NCBI GenBank assembly: GCA_022925895.1
Contig: JAKSYS010000031.1
Coordinates: forward strand, 124,001 to 188,000
Reading direction: 5' to 3'
Source of the DNA: Fragilaria crotonensis
Lineage: Eukaryota; Bacillariophyta; Fragilariophyceae; Fragilariales; Fragilariaceae
Length of the DNA stretch: 64,000 nt
The position numbers and the translations under genes are program-made. Shown one piece after another: positions 10,492 to 21,701 of this stretch. How positions within the stretch are numbered: position 1 is the stretch's first letter; every line of letters begins with the position of its first letter. The notes below the pieces were generated by a model. That model made no database searches, had not been told where the DNA came from, and saw only the letters and a list, made by a program, of their open reading frames with translations.

Positions 10492-10499
10492 TCCTAAAG

Positions 10500-12777
10500 T
10501 AAAGTTGACACGGAGCCTTTACTAAGTGGTATTTTGCTCGTGTGCCTAATCGGAGGTTGAGTTTTGCCTACAAGAAGCACTTTTTGCTCGTTGAATCACT
10601 CCCCCATTCCAGTCAACAGTACGTTAGTAGACAGTTCATGTTAAATTTCTCCTTAGAAATGGTCGTACTTTGTGAAATGCCTAGACAATGGGCGGCCATA
10701 TTCTCATTCTGTGCCTAAACAAAGCTCTTTTAGGAACGTAAGGCGATTGCCTTATCAAACCATGCCTGACCATACATTTTTTTCTTGCACTTTCTTAAAT
10801 TTCTTAAGTTTTCTCAAACTTTCTTACAAAATTTTACAAGATTTCAGTTGCTTAAAAATCTTAAATATCTTCGTGAATCTGGTTATAAAATCACGCATTC
10901 TAAAATTTTCTAAAATAATCTCAAACTTTCTCTATCGGACGTGAAAAATGATGTTCCTCATGTTCAGAACCTTTCTCATACTTTCTCAACTCTTCTTAAT
11001 GCGAGATTCCTATCTGCAACACTTGTTCTAAAACAGTTTGTCCAAACTATGATCTGTCAACTATAGGACAATAAATAATCACCATATGGTAGTGTAATTA
11101 GTGTGGTATACAGTAGGATGGTTAAAGTCACTTTTGGTACGACACAAATAGTGGTAAGTAAATCAGATTATGTGCTTTGCGTACCTACAGGTCAAGAGGG
11201 ATGACAAGTTATCGCAACGGACTATGGACTGGTAACTAAAAGGCAAATTGGATTGACCACTGTCTTAGTTCACTAACTGAATCTGCTACTGTACAAGTCC
11301 TTCATGCCAGATCTCAGAGGTCACTCATTAGACGTTAGATCGGAAGGTCGATTCAGTACTTGTTCCCGGGCACCGTCCGATCTGATTCACTGATGTAATG
11401 ATGACCACCATGAGCATTAGACTCATGGCGCCCACTCAAACTCAGTACTACACCATGTCGGTCACTTCAACATCGACTTCACGATAAGCGTCAGTGCCTC
11501 TCATGCTTGTTTCAGTTGACTGAAACAATCGTTTCACTCACAAATCGAGAAATCAGCATCGACTATCATCCTCGGACCGTTCATCCAAGGCCTGAAGTCA
11601 TTCACTTCTTGAGGGATATATTTTTCTTTTTCCCCACCCACCATCCCTTTGATTCCAAGAAGGAAGACTGCCGGCTTAGAGCCGGTAGCCTCACTTCTGC
11701 GATTGATTGTATTGGGTTCAGATCGAGCAAGGGAATTCCGAGTTGAAGGAATTGCACCTCGCACAGGTACATCTTGTCTGTCGCCTCTCCCGCCTCGGCC
11801 GATGACTTTCCATGCTGATACGCATGACTTGAGGAGGTTCACTATTGTAAGTTGTAAGGTGTAAGTTGTGCCCTACCGTGCCCTCGATACGCGAGTTGTA
11901 ATGCCATTGCTGAATCTAGGATCATCTTCAATCAACCCAATCTCAGTAATCTGGCGTCGTCAAAGGCCATTTTTAGATGTTTTACGCAGTGTAATTACTG
12001 TACTAGCTCAATTTTTGTCGAGTAAATGTACCTGCTTTTCTTTGCATTGAACGTGCGGGGTGTGGGCTGTGGGGTGGCGTGTGCCGTACCTACAATACTT
12101 TGTGCTTTATGCTCATTTCTTATATGTGTGAGATACACCTAAAATTCAGGGTGTGAAGCAGAAGTTGACGAGCACGATGACGAGGAAGTCAGGAAATCAA
12201 GATGTAGTAGTATGTCGTGGTATGGTACAAGTACGCAGTGCCATGGTACTCCAGTACCAACCAGCACACTTCTGAGCAGTCACCCGCTCCACTCACTTAG
12301 CTTGGAAGAGAACAATTCTTTAGCCCACAAATGCATGACAATCGTTGCAGAAAGCCCCTGTCCGTAAGAACAATAAAAACAATCCTCCAAGACAAAATCA
12401 TGGCAACTTGCCCGCTGAAGTTAAAAAGAGAATTGAATGCTCGCTCTACGGATAGTTCCAGCGCAGCATTGGGTGATGCAACAGAATCGTACGAACGACA
12501 ATTCAGACGTTCATAGCGCAAGTTGAGCTCGGGGTGGACATGTGCATCTGTACTAATACACCAAGGTTGATTTACACAGCGTGCGTGCTTCGATATGCCG
12601 CCCTCCATTAGTAAGGATCTGCGAGAAGATTTGGCAGGTACGTGTGTGCTTCGTGACTAACAAAAAGCTCCTTGCAAGAGGGGTGCTCGTCATCGTCAAC
12701 ACTTGGTGAATCTCACGCAGGACGTGATCGCGTTCTGTCACTTCACGTTCTTCACCCTCCACCTTCAGTAGCAGTCT
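10500..12777. other. Long intergenic stretch
   Basis: No supported gene. 10780-10990 is rich in repeated CTTTCTCAAACTTTC-like pyrimidine motifs. A near-perfect palindrome lies at 11507-11528. The frames present are short and show no family character. Confidence 0.4.
11507..11528. repeat. 22-bp palindrome
   Basis: TTGTTTCAGT, a two-base centre TG, then ACTGAAACAA: two perfect 10-bp arms. It could be a dimer-binding site or a hairpin; no gene nearby decides this. Confidence 0.6.
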
Positions 12778-13107
12778 CTAGGGAACCAATAATGCGTCAT
12801 CATTGCTATCATCATCGTGTCCTTCTCCTTCAATGGCGCGCTTGTTTAGATTTGCCTCCCTCGTTACTAGATCTTTGTCCTTCTGTTTGACGTCGTCAAT
12901 ACGCATACCGTGCTGTTCGTCGTCTGGTCGTAGACAGGATCGCATCAGTCGTCGCTGAGCACTCCACGCAGCATCAATGTGTTGAAGGGCTTCGGCTCTC
13001 AACAATTGCTCCAAAACCTCCATCTCCAAAATCTTGACTGGCTCAAGTGGAGGTGTACTTGATCTGTCCCGCCGTTCGTAATCGTCGTTCCCGTTTGCAT
13101 CTGCCAT
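12778..13107 (-). CDS. Small charged hypothetical protein
   Basis: 109 codons from an ATG at 13107. The protein is highly charged (MADANGNDDYERRDRSS..., a helical middle LEMEVLEQLLRAEALQHID, then an acidic tail). No family recognised. Composition and the run of predicted helix look more like a real protein than chance, but there is no homology, splice or promoter evidence. A second minus-strand frame just downstream (12553-12762) could be a further exon. Confidence 0.3.
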   Translation of the reverse strand: MADANGNDDYERRDRSSTPPLEPVKILEMEVLEQLLRAEALQHIDAAWSAQRRLMRSCLRPDDEQHGMRIDDVKQKDKDLVTREANLNKRAIEGEGHDDDSNDDALLVP

Positions 13108-13600
13108 GATGGAGGAAAGGATCGCAGAACAGTTGTGCTGTTGTAGTTGTGATACATCGATGGTCGAGGCACACTTGACAATTCGCTCTACGAGGTGCAG
13201 GTACTACCACAGCTAACAGGTACTACGGTAGTAGTACTACATACTTGCCTTTACAAAACAGACTACAATAGAGAGATCCTCTTTTTATATTGTTTACAGT
13301 ACGGAACCCGTAACCTTACGAAGATTTGGCGTATTTTTGTTACAGTAATTTACATTGTAAATTTATGTCCTCTTTTTAGAAAATATAAGATGAATTTCAC
13401 TACTCAGATTCCTTCGAAATTTCTCACATCATTCAACAAGATTCCGTTTTCTTTTCAAAACACTTGGACTCTCGGACTAGAGATCATGCAACAGCAAGAC
13501 AGCAAGTACATCGACTCTATCACTCCCTCTATCGGTGTTGTCCTATCTCTTTGTACGTAGTATAAAAAGTAGGATGATGATTCACTATTTTTCACTACTG

Positions 13601-13990
13601 CTACTCTAGTTCCTTCGCTGTTTTTCTGCCCTTTGACAAATGCTGCTGAAAATTTTTGAACATGTCGGCTTTTTGCAGCTTCATTGCCTGCTTTTCAATT
13701 TGATCAGCCTGTCCTGTTGAACATCCTTCATTTGAAGATGCTTGGTTAAAGTCAATCTTCTCCTTCTGATACACTCCTTTGTGTGGCTTTTTGTCTCCAT
13801 GTGCTCGCCGAAGCCTTCGTTGAACGCCATGATACAAAGTCATCGAGAATCTCTTTAACAACAGTCTCATCAAATTCTCCAAACAAGGCTTGTGCAATAT
13901 CATTGTCCGTGCAATCTGCTGGAGTGAGAGAGATTGCGTCCAACTGGCATTCCACTTCACGGTTGTCATCGTCGATTTAACCAAAGAAAT
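13601..13990 (-). pseudogene. Decayed hypothetical coding fragment
   Basis: One frame gives an acidic, protein-like stretch (ECQLDAISLTPADCTDNDIA, then LFGEFDETVVKEILDDFVS). Another frame continues as a Lys/Gln-rich helix (EKQAMKLQKADMFKNFQQHL) to a stop at 13601. The two pieces suggest a single gene with a frame change or an unrecognised intron near 13840. Family unknown. It lies inside the 17-bp inverted-repeat pair, so it may be the element's own gene. Confidence 0.3.
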
Positions 13991-14303
13991 TGCCAGTGCC
14001 TGTGATAGGTTTCAGCTGTTTCTATGGAAGTAGTAATCATCCGCAAGACCGACCTCTTGCATCGTTTCCTTTCATTGGATCAAAACGTCACTTTTCAAGC
14101 TTGACTGTCACCGAACTACTTGGGCATTGGCATCCTCCTTGTTGCTTTCAGAGCTAAGCCACATACAGTGGCCGATGCGTAGCCAGCGACATCCATCTGC
14201 CTTCGGTACAAGATGTCAAGTTTCTTGTGTCCACGCCACCGCAGATAGATGTCGTTTCTTCCGTTGAATCACCCGCAACAAGGGCGATCGAATGACCAAC
14301 ATA

Positions 14304-14336
14304 GCGATGTGGTTGTTCTTAGAACGACCACATCGC
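14304..14336. repeat. 33-bp near-perfect palindrome
   Basis: GCGATGTGGTTGTTCT, one base, then AGAACGACCACATCGC: 16-bp arms with a single G-T type mismatch. Confidence 0.75.
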
Positions 14337-15071
14337 AATAACGAACGTCATCGTCGAGTTCCGATGAGGACTTCATGCAAGATACAATTTTTGTGCGTTA
14401 GCGAACTCCCGGACTCCCGTGCCTCAGAGTATGTCAGGTTGCGCAGCAAGATGAAAAGTCATCAAACTCTATCGTTGTAGGCCGTATCATACGCTGATAT
14501 ACACAAATCATGTTCCATGTGGAAGTTCTTTCTGAACAAAGTAAACACGTGGAACGGAATTTGTTCAGTGTCAAGTCGAAGGGAAATTCAGGCTTCAAAT
14601 TTACCAAAGGACACCAAAATTCATGAAGTTAAGGGAAAATCGAATCTCAACTTTACAAAGCTGAGGACCCAGAACCGGTACTGGGTCCGGAGTTCTGTAA
14701 ATTTGTATTGTAAAAATTCAAAAGAGGATCTCTCTAATGACAGTATCTACCGTAAGTCTGGTACCGTGCATAACTGGACACTAACTGGACTATATACTAT
14801 ATACAGTACTATACACACATGTCTACACGTGTATTTTTTTTGTCCATGGACACCAAGTAGCTTTTATCGAAACCTATATTTTCAATAGGCACCTTTTGGT
14901 GTCTTTCTTGCTCCGGTGCAACGTGCAACGCTAAACTTATTGGCTAACGACCTGGTGAGCCAAAAAAAATTGAAATTTCTACGTGTTCCAGCATCGTATC
15001 GATCAACAAACTTCTTGCTTCTCTGATGCCACTTTTATAGTCTTTCCTGCTATCCTCCCACTAGTACCACC

Positions 15072-15269
15072 ATGGAGGAGGATGCCAACGAAGATTTCCT
15101 GATGCAGCAGGCTCTGCTTGCCAACAACAGAAGGCAATATCAGGCTGGACGCACCGAAGGGCAGCCCAATTTCAAAATTGACGAAGATATGAAGTTGGCA
15201 AGTGCATTTGACACTAGTGCCGGTTCACTCTACCTACTGCCGGCAGCAGGTACGTGTGGACTAGACTAA
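15072..15269 (+). CDS. Small ORF or first exon, unknown function
   Basis: The ATG at 15072 has strong context (ACCACCATGG). The frame encodes an acidic, Gln-rich 65-residue peptide starting MEEDANEDFLMQQALLANNR. A consensus donor, CAG/GTACGT, lies near its end (about 15251), so it may be exon 1 of a longer gene. A likely acceptor at about 15423 (CCAAAG) opens onto a coding-looking stretch, but the phase does not fit cleanly. Family not recognised. Confidence 0.3.
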   Translation: MEEDANEDFLMQQALLANNRRQYQAGRTEGQPNFKIDEDMKLASAFDTSAGSLYLLPAAGTCGLD

Positions 15270-15778
15270 TAGTAGTAGTTGTAGGTATGCATACTTATCA
15301 GTGGCGTTTCTGGACACTCCAAACGCGAGCTCTACCGGTGACCATTGCGCGAATTTGTCATGTTCACTCGCCTATCTTGATGCCTCACTGCTGCGTGTTG
15401 TGTTTGCTGTTTCCATATCCAAAGGATCGAATTGAATGGTAGCTCTGTTCCGTCGTTGTATGTGAAGTACTGGAAGTTGCCATGCTACTGGGTCCCGCGT
15501 CCGAGGTGCTCAGGAATCGCTGCGAGCGACAGGTATAAACTACCGTAGATTAGCATTGATTAATGATCGGTTCTGGCACCAATCATGAAGAGCCTACTAG
15601 ACCTTTAAAAAGGATTATTTGGGCTAGCATTGGTACTAGAAACACGATAGCTGGAGGACTTTTGGCCTTCTGTCTTTCGTATCGACGAGAAACACCCTAG
15701 TCAATGAGATTTGATGCTGCAGATTTTTGCAAACCTTTCTCGCGCTGGAGCGACGTGCCACATGCCTTACAGTCGACA
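15270..15778. other. Possible intron/second exon of the small ORF, otherwise intergenic
   Basis: Contains a stretch (about 15424-15530) that reads as NGSSVPSLYVKYWKLPCYW in one frame and ends at a GTATAA donor-like site. No confident gene model. Confidence 0.3.
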
Positions 15779-17732
15779 CTACAGAACAAGTTCTTGGAGA
15801 TCAGTTCCCCCAATCTGCTTGGTCCATTTTTCAAGCTCGGTAGCCGCGCCCTTGGTACAAAGAGACACGACGGTGCCAGGATTAATCACCACGCCGCCCT
15901 CCTGGGAGTCTGACGTTGACGAACGGCCAACACGACCCGCGAGGTGGAGGTAAGACGCTGCGGACGATGGACGGCCCAGAACAAAGACAGCATCCACGGC
16001 GTCGAAGTGAAGACCACGGGCAGAACCTTCGAATGTAACCAAAAACGGAGGAGGCTCCTCTTGGTCGTCATCAACATCCTTGGCATTTTGTTCAAGACCA
16101 AGCGCGACATGGAGTGGCTACATGATACCAAACAAAGTGAGCGAGAACGATGACAATAGGAAACGAAGACTGTACAGCAAGTTTGCGCGAACGCTTCAAA
16201 ACATAAACCACAAGAGCACCTACCTGAGCCTCGATTCCGTAGCTTCCCAGAATATCGCACGTTTTGCGCGCAGATAAAACTGACTCGGCCGGAGCCAAAT
16301 TTGAGCCGCGAGACGTGGATGCCATCATGGCCATTGCCTTCTTGTCGATTTCCCGTTTGGAATTCCTACGCGCCTCACTAGTCTTGCCCTTTGGCAATGG
16401 CTTTGCAATTTCCTTGCTCTTGACGTTGGATTTGGCGAACTCCCCGCAAAGAAAGACAAGAGCGCTTCGAGGTTTCATCACAGCGGCGGCCTTGGCCACC
16501 GCCGCAAGGACAGCATCGGCGGAGGAGGCGGATTCCTTGGTGAGCGAAATATAGCGATGACTCACTTGCGACGGCACCGTCACAGCCCGAATCGTGTGCT
16601 GTTGCGCCACGGCCTCTCGCGCTTCGTCGTCCACCTCCTCCTCATCTTCGACGACTGAAGAAGGATTAATTTCGTCGACTTCTTCTTGAGGACGGCACAC
16701 AATCACATCCTTGGCCCAAATGGTTTCAAAATCTACATTTGCAGCTGCGCTTGCAGCTCGCATGGCTCGATTCAGGCGATCCAGAGTACGACGACTTGCA
16801 GTGGCGCTTCCCGCCAGAATTTGGGGAGGTGCGCTTCCTCCTGCGACGATTCGACTGGTGGCGATCAAACGGAGCAATCGTTCCGTGGGAACGACAATCT
16901 GCTTGTTATCCGATGTGAGTTCAGTACCGGCTCGTTTGGCGGCATTGAGTTTGCGAGTCAAAGCCAATTTTTGCTTTTCTTCTTGTTGTCGGCGTCGTTC
17001 CATATCTGCTGAATTACTGGGTTTTCGTGACTTCTCGCCCTTACTGTCTAGGCTGGTTCGAAAGACCTTGGGAGCCAAGGGAAGTAGTACATCAACTTCA
17101 TCTAAAACAATCGCACGCAAAGTATCGCCTGCCACGAACTCTCTTCCTCCCTTGACATTCGTCAATACATGTAACAGTTCCACAGGCGTTCCGATCAGTA
17201 CCGCCGCATTCGAAATGTCGGTGGGAGGCAGAATGCCCCGGACTGCCAATACGACAGCCTCCATGGCGGTGTCCGGGTCGTCGATTCCCAAAACCGCCAC
17301 GGTATCGCGCTGGAGCTGTGCCGCGAGTTCTCGCGTTGGTGCCACTACCAGAACCGTGCCGTCATGGAGAATAGCCTTTGTCAAGGCGGGAAGTAGGTAG
17401 GCCAAAGTTTTTCCAGATCCGGTCGGCGCAATCAAGAGCAAATTGTTATTGTCGGCGTTGGCACTGACGGCTGATGCGGATTGAATTGGAGTGGGAGATG
17501 AAAATCCAAGGCGGATCAGGGTTGGAGCCAAGGTGGGAAAGAGTAAAGGAAGAGTTTGCTCAGATTTAATCAGGGGTGTTGAGGCTTCGTCCACCACCGC
17601 TCTCATAAGTGGTGGTATTGACCGTTGTCCCTTACCAAGCAATGAAAGGGGAGAAAATGCAATGACACCAACGCCACTTGTGATGCTTATAACTAGGAAC
17701 ATGGACCATAGTATTTGCGACGAGAGCATCAT
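15779..17732 (-). CDS. Plastid-targeted DEAD-box RNA helicase, two exons
   Basis: ATP-dependent RNA helicase, probably of plastid ribosome or RNA metabolism. Exon 1 is 16224-17732 and exon 2 is 15779-16117. The 106-bp intron (GTAGGT...TAG) removes a frame break and joins motifs III and IV to V and VI, giving about 615 aa. Motifs by residue: Q (TPIQS, 81-85), I (APTGSGKT, 102-109), Ia (PTREL, 132-136), II (DEVD, 211-214, not DEAD), III (SAT, 309-311), then EGSARGLHFD (V) and HLAGRVGR (VI, first Arg replaced by Leu). About 85 charged residues are inserted between II and III, and an acidic linker follows III. The N-terminus has a hydrophobic signal and VIA/FSP, the stramenopile plastid-presequence pattern. 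It is divergent from the small plastid-type gene at 18106. Confidence 0.9.
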
Positions 17733-18105
17733 TGTGATATCGCGTGAAGATCAGACTGATTCTCAATGAAGTCAGATCGAAGAACGTTATGCTGAATGTT
17801 TTCTTCAGTTGCCCCATCATCACAAATCACTACAGATCTCACATACTACTCCGTACATCGGCACAAATCAAGAACAACAAGGAATTTCGAAAATTTCGGG
17901 AGTAAAAATAGCAAACTTCAATGGCTGCGTCGTTCGTGGCCCTGTACGTCGTCAGACGTTTTTGGAATCTCATTGAAGTGTCAACGCGGTGTCACTGCCT
18001 TCCCAACATGAGAACCGCCCACACAAATCCACCATGCTCACGGCACACTTGTGACGACATCGACCAGTTTTCTCAAACACGTCCATTTCACAGTTCTCGT
18101 CTCCA

Positions 18106-18611
18106 ATGACATTGACAATGAGCAAGACCTACTTGTTCCTACAACTCGCATTGCTCTTCACATGCGCCGTAGGCTTTGGACCGCATATTCAGGTCACACA
18201 CCAACGACAAGGACGCTCCCGATCATCATCAGCTCTATACAAGGCCATTTCGGAACAGGACGCCACTTACTTGTTGGCCAAGGCACAAGAATGTGCCTTT
18301 TCTGATTCAGCGACCGTGGAGGATGCTAAACAGTATTTGCGAGAATTGTTGCATATTCAAAGTGGATGCGTAGTGGGCACTATTGCGGGGCGCGACTTGT
18401 GCGACAATCAAGACCTTTATGCAGACATTGTCGGACGACTGCAAGCCAAAGTCGACGAAAAGTCACATGGCAGCATTGCGAGGAAGGAGCCATAGAAACA
18501 AGAGACCATGACATGGAGGAAGCCATTGAAGCGGCGGCTGAAAATCAGTTTGTGGGTCCTGTTACTGAGAAGTTGTGTTACGTGTTCGACTTATGTATTC
18601 AGATCGCCTAA
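18106..18611 (+). CDS. Small plastid-type protein, unknown function (one frame disruption)
   Basis: The ATG at 18106 opens MTLTMSKTYLFLQLALLF, a signal peptide ending CAVG/FGP, again with F after the predicted cleavage. A soluble helical domain follows, containing DATYLLAKAQECAFSDSATV and IQSGCVVGTIAGRDLCDN. The first frame stops at 18495. A second frame carries on with matching character (EEGAIETRDHDMEEAIEAAA to a stop at 18611). One extra A in the run at 18458-18461 would join them, so this is either a 1-bp deletion or a sequence error. Family not recognised. It is transcribed away from the helicase, with 373 bp between start codons. Confidence 0.6.
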
Positions 18612-19374
18612 TAGTAGTTCGACCAGTAGGCAGCTATTCCCTGCACTTAACCTGTTAATGCCCGAATCAAGTGAACTTCTGACTCATCTAGACTATACTA
18701 CTACTTCAAAAGCAGTCGATTGCACTGATCCGGAGTCATGATAAGGGAGGTTGGAGTGAGCACAAAGTAAGGAAGTACTTGTGCTCCTTGCAGTGTCCAA
18801 TGTCCTGGGACGTAAAGTAAGGGAAACGTGCCTATGCCTTCCTCTGAAAAGTGAGATGTGGAATACCTGGTATATATTATCTCGATGGTTTTAAATCTAC
18901 ACCACTTGCTTCTTACTTCTGGTCGAATCTGTGTAATACCGTCCCGTCATCTACGTTGTTTTTGCGTTATGGTACGAGTACGCTGTTCACTGTGCATTGT
19001 GCATGCATGCTGATGTACTGGGTAGGGACTACTAGTACGGTACTTTTACTGTACCTGGCATCCTGGCATCGTATTGTAGAGCATCTCTGCGCAGCTCGTG
19101 GTTCGCAAACGTGACTCGTGACACCATCTAACACAATATGTAGTCATGTAGTAGTGTCATAGTACAGGGATAACATCTAAAAGCATCATTTCAAGATACC
19201 TCTGCTGTCCATCGCACACTTCAATGTCAACAGATATGAAATTACATTTGTTCGCTCGAACCATAACAAGAACGACGCTTTCCACTTCGCGACTGTCGTA
19301 CGTCTAAAGCGCCAGAGGCTCCAATTGGAGGGATAAACAATATACCGGGGCTTGTCACCAGAGTGTCACCAGTT
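18612..19374. other. Intergenic with a hairpin
   Basis: No gene seen. An inverted repeat at 18758-18786 (GAGCACAA ... TTGTGCTC, one bulge) could form a stem just beyond the end of the 18106 gene. The rest is GTAC-rich. Confidence 0.4.
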
Positions 19375-21627
19375 ATGTCGTTTACTATGAATCACAAAAC
19401 GCCCAAGCATTACAAGAATCGATATCACTATGCTTTTGACGCGGCGTCGTCACTCCGCACATGTCGGATGCGTCTCATGTGTCGAAACACCATCCAAAGT
19501 GGTACCCTATCGGAACTTGACCATGCTCTGGGTAGCATCGAGAATCATTTGCATGCCTACTTTGTGCAATTGATCGAATGCGAACGGCATGCCGCAGTTC
19601 ACGACCATGACATCATCCTGGATGATGATAATCATAATGATGATGCTGACGACATGGACAGCATCCCCTGCAGTCTTGACGAAAGTTTGCGCGTCTTGAC
19701 CAAACTGGTGAATTCGTCCAAAACACCACCATCCTCGGTCCAAACCAGTCCCAGGACTCGCAGTGGAAGCTGGTCGGACCTCACGTCCGAGCCACCCATT
19801 GCGGCACCTGACCTGCGAAGGACCGCATCCTCGTCACCATTATCGTCGTCAACATCGTCCACGCCCAACCCGTTGGTGGAACGGGAGCGATCAGTCACGG
19901 ATTCATTGTTGTTTCGATTGATAGTCATACTGCAACTATGTTTGGTTCGGATCAATGACGTACGGAATGTCATGGGCTGGAAAGATAATGATGAGATTAT
20001 GAGTATCAACAACACCAACGGCAACGGATTGCCAGTGGTGGTATCTTCTGCTGTTTGTCTTGGAGCCGGGATGGTGGCATTGCGACCGTATTTTCGCACG
20101 AATCGACGAGGGACATTGGAGGCATTGGCAAAAGTCACAGTCATGGCACTATCAGTCAGCTATGTGTATAGGTGGTGGATGAGACTGTGGATGGTGGGCA
20201 AACTCTCCAACAGCATTATTGGATTGGAGGAGTGGCAAGAGCAATGGGTGAAGAGTGGTGCAGCGTCATTCTTGACTAGTGATGCCAGGACACAAACACT
20301 GATTGAGTTTGCTCGGAATCATAGCCCTAAAATGTCGTTCTGGCAGTCTGAAGGGGAATTGCGATTCCTAGTCCTGAAACGTGCCATGGATCTGCTGTAC
20401 GCATCTGTCGGAATGGCCCTGGAAGTGAACAAACCCAACCGGCCTTCGAACGACGGTCCGTCATGGCAAATCTCACTCACTGCCATGGCAGCTGCATCGT
20501 ATCTATCTGTCATTGGGCCGAACAAGCGAGCTGCACAAGCAGTTAACGAGGCATCGTCAGAACTGATCCAAAACGCCTGGGGTATGGTATCGTTGCCTGC
20601 CATAAAACTGCTTTCACTACGTGCAACGCGGCTTCTGAAGGGTGCAGCACTAGCGGAGAGGATTATAATTTGTGGTGTACCGTGTTTTATTTTATCTAAG
20701 GACCCTTGTCCCGATGTTATTGTCGCATTGAAACGCTTTGCTCGCCAGGAACGCCGGCGATCGGTATGTTCACGTTTGTCTACCATTGATGAATTGGGCA
20801 ATGGCATGCGACGGCGAAGCAATTCCATCAGCGTTCGACGAAGGAACGTCATTTTTCACCTGACTGGTGGTGGCTTTTTCGCTCACACCTTGGCAAGTGA
20901 TCTGCCCTACTTGTTGGATTGGAGCAAAACGACAGGAGCCATGGTGATTTGTCCCGAGTACTCCCTACTCCCAGAGCACACGTTCCCTGTAGCCCTTGAT
21001 GAAACCACTCGTGTATACAGCTCCCTCTTTGATGGCAAGGGGGCTTCGCAACTGGGCTTTGACGTGGAACGCATCGTCGTAACGAGGGAATCGACTGGTG
21101 GAAATCTAGCAGCAGCAATGTGCGCGAAGCTCGTCATGTCTGGAGCGCACAAATGCGATTCTTCGATCGACGGCCACCTATCGGGTAATGAAGAAGACAT
21201 TGATCCTATCCGACTTCCGGATGCCCTCCTGTTGTCATGTCCAGCAGTCAACCTTTCGTTGGAACTCAGCCCCTCTCGTGTGATTGGTGACAAGGACCCC
21301 GTCTTGCCCTCTGGTTTGATATCAGCAATTAGCGACGCATACGCTCCTGTTTCCAAATGCGACCCTCTCGTTTCGCCACTGTACGCATCGGACGAATGTC
21401 TGCGGCACTTTCCACCCACATTGATCTATTGCAGTTCCGACGACCCGCTCTTGGACGATGCAGTGCACTTCAATGCAAGATTGAAGCGCAACGGGGTTGA
21501 ATCAGATTTGCGGGCGACTCATCACATGCCACATGCGTATTGGGGATTGGGAACGGCAGGATTTCCCGAAGCGCAACAGGTGCAAGTGGAATGCGCTGAA
21601 TTTCTCAGAGATAAATTGGGAAGGTAG
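19375..21627 (+). CDS. Hormone-sensitive-lipase-like alpha/beta hydrolase
   Basis: Likely an esterase or lipase acting on acylglycerols or related esters. I start it at the ATG at 19375 (750 aa); the longer frame begins with GTG. The N-terminal half carries an acidic patch (DDDNHNDDADD), a Ser-rich linker and two hydrophobic segments that may hold it to membranes. The catalytic half has the oxyanion motif as HLTGGGFF (residue 495 on; HGGGF in the family), CPEYSLLPEHTFP, the nucleophile elbow RESTGGN with Ser573, and a C-terminal DPLLDDA (Asp) and MPHAYWG (His). In the family the elbow is GDSAGG; here the first Gly is Arg and Ala is Thr, which may lower activity. It converges on the J-domain gene with 74 bp between the stops. 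Confidence 0.85.
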   Translation: MSFTMNHKTPKHYKNRYHYAFDAASSLRTCRMRLMCRNTIQSGTLSELDHALGSIENHLHAYFVQLIECERHAAVHDHDIILDDDNHNDDADDMDSIPCSLDESLRVLTKLVNSSKTPPSSVQTSPRTRSGSWSDLTSEPPIAAPDLRRTASSSPLSSSTSSTPNPLVERERSVTDSLLFRLIVILQLCLVRINDVRNVMGWKDNDEIMSINNTNGNGLPVVVSSAVCLGAGMVALRPYFRTNRRGTLEALAKVTVMALSVSYVYRWWMRLWMVGKLSNSIIGLEEWQEQWVKSGAASFLTSDARTQTLIEFARNHSPKMSFWQSEGELRFLVLKRAMDLLYASVGMALEVNKPNRPSNDGPSWQISLTAMAAASYLSVIGPNKRAAQAVNEASSELIQNAWGMVSLPAIKLLSLRATRLLKGAALAERIIICGVPCFILSKDPCPDVIVALKRFARQERRRSVCSRLSTIDELGNGMRRRSNSISVRRRNVIFHLTGGGFFAHTLASDLPYLLDWSKTTGAMVICPEYSLLPEHTFPVALDETTRVYSSLFDGKGASQLGFDVERIVVTRESTGGNLAAAMCAKLVMSGAHKCDSSIDGHLSGNEEDIDPIRLPDALLLSCPAVNLSLELSPSRVIGDKDPVLPSGLISAISDAYAPVSKCDPLVSPLYASDECLRHFPPTLIYCSSDDPLLDDAVHFNARLKRNGVESDLRATHHMPHAYWGLGTAGFPEAQQVQVECAEFLRDKLGR

Positions 21628-21701
21628 TTGTGCTGAGTCTGTGAAACCTCGGTATAGTGAGTTCTCAGAGTACTGGAGTCAACACTACATCCTCGTCATG
21701 A

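Larger units (their letters stand above)
13269..14736. mobile_element. Putative element bounded by 17-bp inverted repeats
   Basis: TAGAGAGATCCTCTTTT at 13269-13285 recurs as an exact reverse complement at 14720-14736, with imperfect continuation inward. The interior holds a decayed minus-strand coding fragment and several hairpins. No clear target-site duplication is seen, so class is unknown. Confidence 0.45.

Noticed and set aside
14606-14907. Inverted AAAGGACACCAAAA / TTTTGGTGTC pair as a separate MITE
   Set aside because: Arms are short and flanks give no duplication.
19363-19374. Earlier start of the lipase-like gene
   Set aside because: The upstream codon is GTG; the first ATG in frame is at 19375.
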